This document shows positions 1-9,665 of a stretch of DNA of 64,000 nt, piece by piece (the first letter of the stretch is position 1; each line of letters opens with the position of its first letter). A program made the translations under genes and the position numbers. This DNA is from Tanypteryx hageni (lineage: Eukaryota > Arthropoda > Insecta > Odonata > Petaluridae). A model generated the notes under the pieces. That model saw only the letters and a list, made by a program, of their open reading frames with translations. It did no database searches and had not been told where the DNA came from. The stretch is from contig CM054114.1 of assembly GCA_028673005.1 (NCBI GenBank), forward strand, positions 124,277,307 through 124,341,306, read 5' to 3'.

Positions 1-774
1 CCACTTAAAGATTAAAAGAGAAAAATAAGGAGAGCAATCGCGAGCGCAATATAAACTAAAATGCAATGTGTTGACCTCAAAGGGAACCTCATGTATTCTT
101 TGGCGTTGAGATACGTAAGGAGATTATTAAAAATATGACGCAACAAGTCGTAAATGAAAGCTAATAACTATCAATTTTTCTTATCTAATTCCTTCCTTTC
201 CAAAATCGTGTTTTCCGCATTTTGGAATCAAAGATTAATTTCACAGATTCACATTTCACACGTACAACTTTATCTTGCGTTAACCTTGTCGATTAACAAT
301 CAAAGATAAAAATAGATACTATTCATATAGTTCTTACGCTGAAGAGTATAGTTTTTTCGGATCGTTAGCTTGTCCCCGTATTTGTCATGCGTTTGAATGT
401 ACAATTTCTTTCTGCGTCCTATTTTTCTCAAAATCAAAATCTGGCAATACTATTCATCGTCATGGCGACGAATTAGAAGATATTTAAACGATTCCGCGAC
501 GGTATCCACGAGACGCGTTTTAATTAATTCCCGCTTCGAGAAAACGACAACCGAAACTATTTGGGAAATTCTCGAGAATTCTTTCGGCTTTTTAAAAAAT
601 CCTAGGGATAATTGAACCGCTATCTTTTTTGCTGATATTAATTCCCGGCGTAGAGAAAAAGGCAGTGGAATTCCCTTGATTGAAAAGGACCCAGGAGTGT
701 GACCAGGAGAGAGGGCAGAGAAAGAGAACAAATAAGATGGCATTTCTAAAGAAAGAGGTTGACGCACGTTTTCT
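1..774. other. unassigned AT-rich DNA
   Basis: Short open frames overlap on both strands (about 397-767) with no recognisable domain. No TIRs, RNA gene or long repeat was seen. Confidence 0.5.
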
Positions 775-1195
775 TAAAGATTTTCAGGGCGCTGGTTTGC
801 CCCACTCCTCGAAATTTGAGTAGTTTGACTAAAATAACCATTCCAAAGTTTTGAAATTTCCGAATTTGAAGCCACCAGGCGGTAAATCTATGAACTATAT
901 ACTTGGTGAAACCAATAGGCGGAAACTATATAGATTGATAACCTCTACCTAATTCAGAATAAAATTTCCAAATTTCTCCAGTAGTTTGGCTGCAAAACAC
1001 CTTATAAAAGGTTTGAATTTTTCGATTTTGAAGCCACCTAGCGGAAAATCTATGAACTACTTGAAAAATTCACAGATTTTATAAGAACCATCTAATTCAA
1101 AAAGAATTTTCTAAATATCTCTTAAAACAAAAAAGTAGACTCTAAATATTGGCGGACAGATACAGAATAATAACAGCATGTTTTTTCAATCAACA
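775..1195 (+). repeat. dispersed 157-bp-periodic repeat, family A, copy 1
   Basis: Contains two head-to-tail versions of a unit with the landmark GAAGCCACCTAGCGG, followed by an AAATCTATGAACTA-type segment. The landmarks start near 874 and 1031, giving a period of about 157 bp. The right part (CTAATTCAAAAAGAATTTTC, then a run ending in a GGACAGA-type tract) recurs at 9.2-9.7, 26.0-26.2 and 52.5-52.95 kb. No coding frame. The family looks like a dimeric satellite-like unit that disperses as a block; its class (Helitron cargo, SINE body or DNA element) is not resolved. Confidence 0.75.
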
Positions 1196-1295
1196 AAATA
1201 CGTGTTAAACGTGCTGGAAAGTTAGAGAGAGAGAGATAGAGAGCGGCATGAAGAGATGGAGGTCGGTGTGAGGGATGATGACGTAACCATTCAAC

Positions 1296-1700
1296 CAGTG
1301 CTCGAGTGGAACCGGAACGCCGTTCCGGTTGTTGAAAGTTTAACCTAGAATCGTTCCGGTCGTTAAAAATACTATACATTTTTAAAATAAATCGAAAGGA
1401 ACGCCATTTCTGAACAAGATAAAATTCACCTATTATAATCATTGTCGTTTTACTAAATAACGTACGTTGGTACAGGGGGCAATACGATCTCCCTAACTCG
1501 TATGCCTCGCGTGCCAGCGACTGTATTTGCCGACTTAGTGGAACAAGTCAAAAGTTGTTCGAGCGCTAAGCAGTGCTCGAATCGAACGGAAACGATACGG
1601 GCCGCCGTTCCACTCGATTCAATATTGAAGCCCATAAGCGTTCCCGTTAAAAAAAATCAGATCAGAATGTTCCGGTTGTCAAAATTTTTCGAAATCGAGC
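1296..1700 (+). mobile_element. two degraded hAT-like 5' ends in tandem orientation
   Basis: CAGTGCTCGA followed by GAAC-rich, GTTCC-rich sequence starts at 1296 and again at 1571, in the same orientation. A CAGTG terminus with GC-rich sub-terminal inverted motifs is typical of hAT elements. No matching 3' end or TSD could be assigned, so these may be truncated copies. Confidence 0.35.
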
Positions 1701-1879
1701 GCTGCATGCAACGCACGAAGGGTGTATATTTATAACTACATCACAACTTCGAAGAATTTCATGGATCAGCAAAAAACTTCCGGAAGCGTGAAAATAGAAA
1801 AATTAAAAATAAAAACAAATACGAAACGAAAATTTTCCCTCGTCATACAGGCATGCAAAGACAAAAGGGGATTATTTTT

Positions 1880-2310
1880 TAAAATAAACTGATGGGGGCA
1901 ACACATGACTTTCTCCATATTTATATGACAAATTACATGTTGTTAGCTCGGGGATCGTCGTCAGTATTTACTTCCGGTTGACAATCAAGAAAAGAAAAAG
2001 GAGCGTTACTAAGACGTAACTAAGCGTCAATTGTTAACGATAGTCTTCGGTAGATGGCGTGGTGGTGGCAGTTAAAAATATAAGATATCTCTTAAACAAT
2101 GCATTATATGGAAAAATGTATCAAAGGTTGTAGAAAATGAAATTTCCTACGTTTATTCCAATACATTTTTACATTTATCAAATATTAAAGCAAATATTTC
2201 AAAATAACGGATAAGTGACAAGAGTAAACACCCACTTCCGGTCGACCGATTTTTGCCAAAAACTAATCAGATCATCTAACTTTTATAAAAAAGTTAAATA
2301 TAAAATTTTG
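1880..2310 (+). repeat. dispersed repeat family D, copy 1
   Basis: Shares long blocks with 39440-39990: ACATGACTTTCTCC near the start, then GGAGCGTTACTAA, a TGCATTATATGG block, TTTACATTTATCAAATATTA and GTGACAAGAGTAAACACCCA. The two copies differ in the spacing of the first blocks, so one has an internal insertion or deletion. No coding capacity or termini were recognised. Confidence 0.7.
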
Positions 2311-2754
2311 CAGCGCATGCTACGATCGGCGAGCGAGCCAGGTAATGGGGGTGTGGGGCGCAACCCGCGTTTCGAAAATGGAACCCTTAGTTTATTTTCC
2401 AGAAAAAAAGAACAACGAAAAAGGAGACCGCGTGCGTGGAAACTGCATACTCGTAAGGTATTTTTCATACCTCTCATAAGCGCGGAAACCAATGAAAGTT
2501 GACGTATTTTCGGAATTTTAGAAAATTAGCGCATGTAACGTAAATCTTAGAAGACAAAGTTTGGAGATAGAGCATTTTAATCGAAGCTTAAGATTCATTC
2601 AGATTTCCGGAGATAACGTTCATTCATCTCTCAATATACAACCACGTGCTATCCACCGCTCTTCGAAAGCTTCGAGAACTACTTTAATTTACTTAGTAGA
2701 AAATATGCATTTCAATGAGAGAGATTATTCAGTCACCGCGAAGCAAGTATAAAA
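2311..2754. other. unassigned DNA between family D pieces
   Basis: Mixed-composition DNA with short open frames at about 2215-2502 and 2561-2752 that show no domain. A GGAGATAGAGC-like stretch near 2562 resembles sequence just after family D copy 2, so part of this may be a longer family D copy interrupted by unique sequence. Confidence 0.4.
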
Positions 2755-2826
2755 AACCGGATAAGTGACAAGAATAATCACCCAATTCCGTTTGACCGAT
2801 ATTTACCAAAAACTAATCAAGAAAAC
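2755..2826 (+). repeat. family D fragment
   Basis: GATAAGTGACAAGAATAATC, then CCGATATTTACCAAAAACTA, repeats the corresponding part of family D copy 1 (about 2210-2275). It lies directly upstream of the first tRNA-like unit. Confidence 0.6.
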
Positions 2827-2945
2827 TTCCGCGTTCAGAAACGAGAGAAATGATCTGCTACGATAGTTCAGTGGTAGAATATCCGCCCGGCAAGTGGAAG
2901 ACCCGGCTTCGATTCCCGGTCATAGTAGACTTTTTTCTCGTTTCA
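2815..2945 (+). repeat. tRNA-shaped repeat clamped by inverted arms, unit 1
   Basis: Positions 2857-2926 fold as a cloverleaf: 7-bp acceptor stem with one A-C mismatch, TA, D stem GTTC/GAAT with loop AGTGGTA, anticodon stem TCCGC/GTGGA, and a T arm built on TTCGATT. The A and B boxes resemble tRNA-Gly. The anticodon loop reads CCGGCAA, so position 33 is C instead of the near-universal U and 34-36 would be GGC; decoding function is doubtful. Six T residues follow at 2931-2936, as in a Pol III terminator. The module sits between GAAACGAGAGAAA (2838-2850) and its inverse TTTTTTCTCGTTTC (2931-2944). A second unit starts 282 bp downstream. Confidence 0.7.
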
Positions 2946-3096
2946 AAATTATTCCCAACAGCTTATGCCTGTCTGCATAGGATCTTCAGATAGCTTTATT
3001 CCATCAATTTCTTGCTTGGCAATCTCACTACTAAAGGGAGGAGTTTTCTTCGGTGTATCTCTTCGAGCAAATCTGGACTAGGCTGGCTAGTTCCAT

Positions 3097-3230
3097 CCTA
3101 ACCAAGAAAACATCCGCGTTCAGAAACGAGAAAATTGATCTCCTACGATAGTTCAGTGGTAGAATATCCGCCCGGCAAGTGGAAGATCCGGGTTTGATTC
3201 CCGGTCATAGCAGAATTTTTTCTCGTTCCC
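3097..3230 (+). repeat. tRNA-shaped repeat clamped by inverted arms, unit 2
   Basis: Direct repeat of the unit at 2815-2945, starting from AACCAAGAAAAC. The tRNA-like core is 3142-3211, with the same D arm, the same CCGGCAA anticodon loop and a perfect T stem (CCGGG/CCCGG). Arms GAAACGAGAAAA (3123-3134) and TTTTTTCTCG flank it. Identity with unit 1 covers the arms as well as the tRNA, so the duplicated module is larger than a tRNA gene. It could be a SINE, a tRNA-derived foldback, or a diverged tRNA gene pair. Confidence 0.7.
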
Positions 3231-3717
3231 AGATAAAAGCGCCACAAAAAATATTGAGCACCAAAAAAACCGCCATCGTTGTCACGATTAAAAAGGTTTT
3301 GATGGTACGAGCTCCAACGCTGTTGAGATAACCCCAATTCCTGCCACTCCATTTGCACTCGATAAAAGATCACAAGCTCTTGAAGAAGTGGGACTGAAAA
3401 GGCCCGCGCGACACGTAGGATTCGGAGGGACGATAACTCCGTTTTCCATTTATATATCTTTCAAGAACTGAGAGTGCTTCACTACCTTTTTATCGAACGC
3501 ACGTTCTATTTCCTCCTGGAATTTATCGCGAAACGAGAAAAGAGGGAGAATATGAGAAGAGGCGTGGAAGGGAGAAGAGGCAGAATAAAAACGTCTGACC
3601 CATTTCTGACGAGATAACGCGGTAACAGAGTAAAGAGAATATGCAGTCTATACTCTCCCTCGAACACGCTATTCTGTGGTTCGGAACGGTTCCGGAATTT
3701 TAACTAATCCGGAAAAA
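3231..3717. other. unassigned DNA
   Basis: No gene seen. A GTTCGGAACGGTTCCGGAA segment near 3679-3698 resembles the sub-terminal motifs of the hAT-like ends at 1.3-1.6 kb and may be a further fragment. Confidence 0.4.
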
Positions 3718-3719
3718 TA

Positions 3720-4286
3720 CAGGGTGTTCGTTTCAAACCTCCTACATTTCAATCCATCACTGTGAAAAATTGTAAAAGCTAAATGAATACAATTGGTGGC
3801 ATATGAAAGAGGAACTTAAAGAATTTTATTCCGTAAAGTTGAAGTTGCCTCTCCGGCCGTTGCATAGTGTTACTGTCGCTAGAAGGAAAACGCGACTCCT
3901 CAGCAGTGAGCGCAGTTTGTTGTGTGACGTTACGGTAGAAGGACATTGGCGACTACTCAGCAGCCAGCGAAGGTTGCTGTGTGGTGCGCAGAAACGAAGT
4001 TGTTCATTACGGTGCAACAAAACTATCGGCGAGTGTATGGAGGTGGTGCGCCCGAGACGAAAACCATAAAGACCTGCTTTGACAAGTACAGACTTGACAT
4101 TCTTCGTGCAACCATTGGGTCGCATATTGAATTGTACTAATCTATCAATTATTATACAAATAAATTCTTTGAGTAACAGAATAAAATTCTCTAAGTTCCT
4201 CTTTCATATACTACAAATTGTACTCATTTAGCATTTATAGTTTTTCCACAGTGTTGGATTGTACGAGATTTGAAAGGAACACCCTG
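3720..4286 (+). mobile_element. mariner-like element with ~115-bp TIRs and TA target sites
   Basis: Starts CAGGGTGTTC and ends with its inverse GAACACCCTG, flanked by TA dinucleotides (3718-3719 and 4287-4288). The inverted homology runs about 115 bp inward on each side (about 3720-3835 and 4170-4286), including a shared TATGAAAGAGGAACTT block. At 567 bp it is far too short for an autonomous mariner (about 1.3 kb). It is a deletion derivative that still holds fused ends of a transposase frame. TIR terminus and TA duplication support the Tc1/mariner superfamily. Confidence 0.85.
3946..4140 (+). pseudogene. internally deleted mariner-type transposase
   Basis: A 64-codon frame keeps an N-terminal helix-turn-helix-like segment (about residues 8-42: VAVWCAETK, then VQQNYRRVYGG) of the kind found at the start of many insect mariner-like proteins (DUF4817-like). 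It then jumps to a C-terminal-looking end (about residues 45-64: YRLDILRATIGSHIELY). The DDD catalytic core between them is missing. The frame lies centrally between the TIRs of the host element. It cannot catalyse transposition. Domain naming rests on remembered motif patterns. Confidence 0.5.
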
Positions 4287-4421
4287 TACATCCTTAGTCC
4301 AGAAATACAGAATGGATGACATTTCTGTTTTCCCGTTCTCTCTGTTCCCAAAGCTTAAGAAAGTATTTTTTAAACCTTAAAAACGCCCGAAAAACGTAAA
4401 AGCAGTTAGCTTCATTTGCGG

Positions 4422-4712
4422 CAGTGGTTCCCAACCAGGGTGCCGTGGCACACCGGGGTGCCACAGCTGATTTTTAGGGGTGCCGCGATAAACTTAGTAA
4501 ACGAACCAACGATTTGAACGTGTTTATAGAGAACTAGGACAATAATTTTCCTCTAATAAATGTATTACGATGTGGTACCGACGAATGAATTAGTCCAAAG
4601 GTTGTAATACTCGTATGTAAAATATAAAAGCTTTGTTTCAAGGCTAGGGTGCCGCGAAACTCTGTTTCTCTTTGAAAAGGTGCCGGGCCTACAAAAAGGT
4701 TGGGAACCAATG
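4422..4712 (+). mobile_element. non-autonomous hAT element (CAGTGGTTCCCAACC type)
   Basis: 5' end CAGTGGTTCCCAACC and 3' end GGTTGGGAACCAATG are inverted with one mismatch. Both sub-ends are rich in GGTGCCG. Flanking octamers ATTTGCGG (4414-4421) and ATCTATGG (4713-4720) match at 5 of 8 positions, all differences being transitions, which suits an old 8-bp TSD. Length 291 bp, no coding frame. A relative lies inverted at 32867-33134. Confidence 0.8.
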
Positions 4713-4818
4713 ATCTATGGTCTCATCCGGATCCGGTTAATCAAACTGTTTCTATGAGAAACCTCATACATGGAATTAGTTAGCGGTATTTTTTAAGCCC
4801 GCTTATGAGTTCGCTTTG
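4713..4818. other. short spacer
   Basis: Unassigned DNA between a hAT element and the tandem repeat that follows. Confidence 0.3.
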
Positions 4819-5570
4819 TCCGTCTGTCTGTCTGGAGCGCTAACTCCTACTAAACGAAAGCAGCTAGATCGTAGGGGTCTCAAACTCACATCGGTGCGGG
4901 GGCCGCATGAAGGCCTTGCACCGAACCCGCGGGCCGCATTGAGGCACCGTGTGAAGTCCGCGGGCCGCAAACTTTCCCAGTCCTAACACCGTTTCATATT
5001 CTTTAGACATTCATACTCCTCTTCCATAAGGAAGAAATCGCCCCAACCCTATGACGAAGCCTTAAACCCATTCATTACAAAAATGCGTTTCGGCGTCTCG
5101 GATTAGGTTCTTTTGACAAAACGAAAAACACACACTGGGAGCAGGAAGAGCAAATGCACTTAGTTCCCCACCTGTGCAGAATTTTTATAAATCTGAATGA
5201 GAAATAAATTGCATTTTAAAAGTGCTGATACATCTCATCTTAAATTTCTTAGATTTTCATGACGTTTTATAAGAAATAAAATTGAGTTTGGCCGCAGAAA
5301 TGTAGATAGATAGATAATTTATTTAACACATACAGGAATCCCTCAGATAAATATGTTATAATGTAGATCAGGGGCCGCGAGTATGAGATCTCTGAGCTAG
5401 AGACTTCGTTTTTTCAGCAATCGATTTTGTATTGTCTTGTTGTGCACGTTTTTTTGTAGAGGTCCGTCTGTCTGTCACACAAGATAACTCGTAAACTAAA
5501 GCAGCTAGATAATTGTTTTTTCCGCAAATAGATTCAGTATTGTCTCGTGCATTTTCACATTTGTCCGTAA
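4819..5570 (+). repeat. tandem ~101-110-bp repeat interrupted by a hAT element
   Basis: Units begin with GTCCGTCTGTCTGTC at 4819 and 5462, and a third start (GTCCGT) lies at 5563. Each contains ACTAAACGAAAGCAGCTAGAT or a close variant, then a TTTTTTC-rich segment and a GTATTGTCT block. Subtracting the 533-bp insertion (4870-5402, including one TSD copy) leaves about 110 bp for the first unit. The second is 101 bp. Confidence 0.7.
4870..5394 (+). mobile_element. hAT element inserted in the tandem repeat
   Basis: The left end contains TAGGGGTCTCAAACTC, then repeated GGGCCGC motifs. The right end GAGTATGAGATCTCTG is its imperfect inverse, preceded by GGGGCCGC. Flanking octamers AGCTAGAT (4862-4869) and AGCTAGAG (5395-5402) match 7 of 8. 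A (GATA)n-like stretch near 5305 lies inside. No transposase is readable. This CAGGGGTCTCAAACTC-type terminus with GGCCGC repeats is common in animal hAT families. Confidence 0.75.
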
Positions 5571-5574
5571 GGAA

Positions 5575-6160
5575 GATAAAGAGAAAGAGGGAGGAAGAGA
5601 GAGAGAGAGGGAGAGAGAGAGAGAGGGAGGAGGGAGAGAGAGAGAGAGGGAGGAGGGAGAGAGAGAGAGGGAGGAGGGAGAGAGAGAGAGAGGGAGGAGG
5701 GAGAGAGAGAAGGGGAGGGAGTGATAGCGAGAGATAGGGGAGGGAGTGATAGCGAGAGATAGGGGAGGGAGTGATAGCGAGAGATAGGGGAGGGAGTGAT
5801 AGCGAGAGATAGGGGAGGGAGTGATAGCGAGAGATAGGGGAGGGAGTGATAGCGAGAGATAGGGGAGAGAGAGAGAGGGAAAAGGGAGTGGGAAGGGAGG
5901 AATAGTGAGAAAGAAGCAAAGGAGAGAGGGAGGGAGAGGAAGCGATAGAGTGGGAAGGAGAAAAAGTCAGAGTCAGAGAGACAGGGAAGAGAAAGAGAGA
6001 GGGAGACAGAGGTAGCTATTGAGAGGGAGGGTCGGAGAAATAGGAGAAAGGGAGCGAAAGGAGTGAGGAAGGAGAAAGGAGGGAGAAAAAAGCGTTGAGG
6101 GAGGAGACAGTTGGAGAGTCGGACACAAAGAGAGGGAGAAAAAAGAAATACTAGGAGAAA
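5575..6160 (+). repeat. purine-rich (GA)n block
   Basis: Almost uninterrupted G/A on the + strand. Open frames across it (Arg/Glu-rich on +, Ser/Leu/Pro-rich on -) are composition artefacts. The block follows directly on the ~101-bp tandem repeat. Confidence 0.9.
5711..5866 (+). repeat. 25-bp minisatellite
   Basis: GTGATAGCGA recurs at 5721, 5746, 5771, 5796, 5821 and 5846, a strict 25-bp period with almost identical units. It lies inside the purine block, indicating a recent local expansion. Confidence 0.9.
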
Positions 6161-8201
6161 AAATCTACAGGACGAGGCGAGAACTTTTCAACGTGAGGAA
6201 TATATGGCGCAGTTAATGTACTTCAAAAGGCTATCAACTTCAAGAGTTCTTGCACAAAGAACCGCCGTATAGTTTTTCCCGATAAACCAAACACTTTTTC
6301 GATAGATGTAATCTTGGATGTAAAAAATAAATAGTAAAGAATTCGAATAAACTCGGAGGCTAGGGGGTTTCACTGCGACGCAATGACGGAAAAAATGCGC
6401 AGGTCTTCGAAATGCAGAAAGAAACGTTTCCATGGTAGCCTTGTTTTTGCAACGAGAATTGATAAAAAAATTAGCGATTTTAACAATGGTTCGAGTTAAA
6501 TTTCTTCAGTCCAGGAATCTCAAAATCAAGGGCATGGGGCCAAATAAATAATTTCGAAATAGAGGGTTGAGCGTAGTACATGTACGATATTTCAAAACAT
6601 AACGTACCGCATACAATTACCAGCCTAGGCATTTTGTTGAAACTTAAAAGATCCCGCCTATAAAATGGTAAATACCCGCATTTTAATCAAGAAAAATTAT
6701 CGGGTCATTCATAATTATTAAAAGCATTCGAATTGTTTCGCGACTCTTTGTTATTGTCTCGCCTACGTTTTCTCATCCACCTACTCAACAGTTGAGTCAA
6801 AGTAAAAAGAGAGGGCCACATTCGACGAACTGGTGGGCCTCACTCGACCCTCGGGGCACGTGTTTGTCACCCCTCGGTCTAGTCCGTACATTATTAATCA
6901 GTTTCACAGTTTGCAAATAACTTTGTATATCTGTCCTCATTCATTAAGTCCAGTGATGCATGACAGGCTCATAAAGAGATCCTTTTCCTACGCAAATATT
7001 TGACCCGCATGGCTTGCAGCAATAAATACAGAGAGCCTGCACGTTCGCGCCGAGCTATTACATTAGCATACCAATTCCGATTCGAGCGCCAAAGCGAAGA
7101 GCTTAGCAGCTCAAAAAGAAAAAAATTGAGTTTTTTTAGAAATGACTCGTGACGTTTCTTTGATGGCCATTCAAAAGATTCATCTATAAATTACGCGAGA
7201 AAAAGCCGAAGGGAAAATAAAGTTACTGGGATCCTTCATGAAAAAATTCGACAAATATATTAATAGCGATAGAATGTAACAAAAGACAAGCGGACGAAAA
7301 ATCGTTAAACCGTAAACAAATCTGTAACGAAATCATTAATTTTCGAAAAAATTGAAAAGACTAAAAAGACTAAATTCGTGCACGAGATTCGACGGAAGAG
7401 TTCTATAATTTTAGCCACAAACACAGCAGTACATTTGCACGAGTATAGCCGCTATTCGCTTGAGAAAGAGATTTTTCACGATACTTTCGTAATGTCCACA
7501 TGTCCGCAAACACGCCATCGCATCGAAAACAGCTTTTTTGGAGAAAAATTGCAAACCTGAATCCTCAACGTCGATATATACTTTGAATATCTTTTCGAAT
7601 CTCACCGAATCAGCGCCAATCGCGGCCAAAATGTGAAGTACTTTCGGAAGTTCCAAGGCCGACCGATTTCATTCTATTAAAAAAAATTGAATTTTCCGAA
7701 AGCATTTTTATTAAGAAACCAAAACGAAAACGGAAGTCTTGACTGTGAATGTGAAAACATAAAAGGTGGTCTTATTAATAAAATACGCGGCGATAAAAAT
7801 AAAAAAATTGCAAAAGAACCGAAACGGTAACAACATAATTTGGAACGATCTAATGATACTCAAGATGCATGGAGCATCTAGAATGTTAAATGCATTTTAC
7901 CGCTTCGACAGCGCTGCATAGCAACGAGGTGGGCCGTGACATTCGAATTCCTTGCTTTAATAGGTAAAATTAACCCGTTCCAAAAAATTGACGATTGCAT
8001 GCTAACATAATTACACAAATACGATGAATGCTCCTTCTAGAACACATATAAGGTCGCAGTTTCTTAAATGCATCGTCGACAGCAAAGAAATAATACCAAC
8101 ATTCAAAACTGGATTTCCCAAATTAAAATTAAAAAATTAAATAAAAAAATGAATAAACGAAATCGGTTTCGAAGCCAGAAATGCGCATCTCCAATGTAAA
8201 G
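6161..8201. other. unassigned DNA
   Basis: Mixed AT-rich DNA with short open frames (6188-6433, 7378-7560, 7411-7656) showing no domain. Around 6840-6885 a GGCCTCACTCGACC and CACCCCTCGG segment looks like the end of a CAGGGGTGnC-type hAT, but no partner end was convincing. Confidence 0.4.
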
Positions 8202-8203
8202 TA

Positions 8204-8960
8204 CATCGGGTCCTCCTATAACACGGGTTCTTTAAACGCGGATCCGCTATTACGCAGTTAGTTTTTACTACCAGAAATTCAGATCACGCTGATTCGCATT
8301 AATGCGTTTTCGTCGGACTTGGGATGTGGGATTTAAATATTCGACAAAAACGCTCGATTTGTTGACACGTTCATCAAAGAAAGTTTTGGGAATATTGGGA
8401 GCGGAGACTATCTAAAGGCGTATGTAACACTAACCTCAGTCCACTACGTAAATCTATGTCCACCTAACACGAATTCATGTTACGCGGCACTTTTTTCAGG
8501 TCGCAACCAACGTGTTATATATAGGCAGTGCTTCTCAAGTGCGTCAACTGTGGCCGCATGAGGCCACCAGAAACTTTTAATACAGCCACCAGCAAAATTA
8601 TATTTTAAACATAGCAGTAATTAATACGCAGACTGCGATGTCACATTTTTTATACTTAATATTTGCCATTGTTATTTTATCTCTTTAAACATCTTAAGTG
8701 CCTTACGTAGAATAACAAATATCATTTATACCTTAAATTTAACAATGCGGCCACCACGACATGGAAAGTGCCCGCAGATGCGGCAACGACGAATTCTCAG
8801 AGAACCACTGTTATAGGGTTTATCCCTCACTAGAATTAATTCTCAAAATGCTATTAATAATTCCATTTTATCGACCGTTTAAATGCAATTAGGAGAAGAA
8901 CATGACTTATATCAGCATAGTCATTGGCATTGGAGAGAAAATGTCGACACGGCAGAAAAC
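8204..8960 (+). mobile_element. pogo-like family B element, split by a hAT
   Basis: Starts after a TA (8202-8203) with CATCGGGTCCTCCTATAACA, then carries repeated ACGCGG-type motifs and GGACTTGGGATGTGGG. The part after the hAT insertion (from about 8811: TATCCCTCACTAGAATTAAT and ATTCCATTTTATCGACCGTT) matches 62170-62310. Together they show one element interrupted at 8526-8810. Relatives lie at 38299-38685 and 61790-62330. The right terminus is not certain. Confidence 0.65.
8526..8810 (+). mobile_element. hAT element nested in family B
   Basis: 5' CAGTGCTTCTCAAG and 3' AGAGAACCACTG are imperfect inverted ends, with GGCCGCATGAGGCCACC and GCGGCCACC sub-terminal motifs. Flanking octamers TATATAGG (8518-8525) and TTATAGGG (8811-8818) are consistent with an imperfect 8-bp TSD in a GTGTTATAGGG-like target. 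Length 285 bp, non-coding. Host sequence resumes on the far side, so the order of insertion is clear. Confidence 0.75.
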
Positions 8961-9194
8961 TGCGAAATCGAAATACATTTGTCCTTCCCCAACCGAGGGG
9001 GTTATGTTACTGACTTAACCCGTGGATGACGAGGGTCAGGACCTATGGGAAATTGGAGGTTAGTGGAGAGATCCCCGAAAGATACATACCTAAAGTATGA
9101 TTATTGAGACAATTAAAAATATATATTTTTTTGCATTTGGCAATTACGATAACATTCAATAACCAGTAAGAAACGTTTGCTAAAGCAAGAGATG
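8961..9194. other. unassigned DNA
   Basis: No gene or clear repeat end. Part may be the unrecognised right end of the family B element. Confidence 0.3.
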
Positions 9195-9665
9195 GCAGCA
9201 TGTTTTCTGAGACATATTCAGGGTTCTAGTTTGCCTCCTCCAATGATGTGAATCCGCACCTATGGAACGTAGATCTTCATTAGAATTTTCCCATCCATAA
9301 AAAACATCAATTTTTACTAGTTTCAGTAGTTTGGATACAATATCACGTCAAATTTTCGAATTATTCAAAATTGAATCCATCTAGCGGAAAATCTACGAAC
9401 CAAATGGAAAGCCCAATCAGTTGATTTTTTTAAATAATAACTTTCCAATTCAAAAAGAATTCCTCTAACATTTGTAGTAGTTTGGCTACTATACAATTTC
9501 AAATTTTTTAATTTTTCAAATTTGTAGCCATCGGGGAAAACCTAAGAGATTTATAAGAGCTATCTAATTCAAAAAGAATTTTCCAAAAATCTCTTAAATC
9601 AAGAACGTATTGTCCAACAGACGGACAGCTAGAGTGATCACATAAGCACCATTTTTCTATTAAGA
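9195..9665 (+). repeat. dispersed 157-bp-periodic repeat, family A, copy 2
   Basis: Two units with landmarks GAATCCATCTAGCGG (near 9373) and a diverged GTAGCCATCGGGG (near 9524). The conserved right end has AATTCAAAAAGAATTTTCC, then a GACGGACAG run and GAGTGATCACATAAGCAC. Confidence 0.75.

Noticed and set aside
2857..2926. Functional tRNA-Gly gene
   Set aside because: The D and T arms fit, but the anticodon loop CCGGCAA lacks U33 and does not give a Gly anticodon; the flanks repeat with the core, so a repeat is more likely.
6508..6885. hAT element with CCAGGAATCTCAAAAT and CACCCCTCGG ends
   Set aside because: The ends match poorly and no 8-bp duplication was found.
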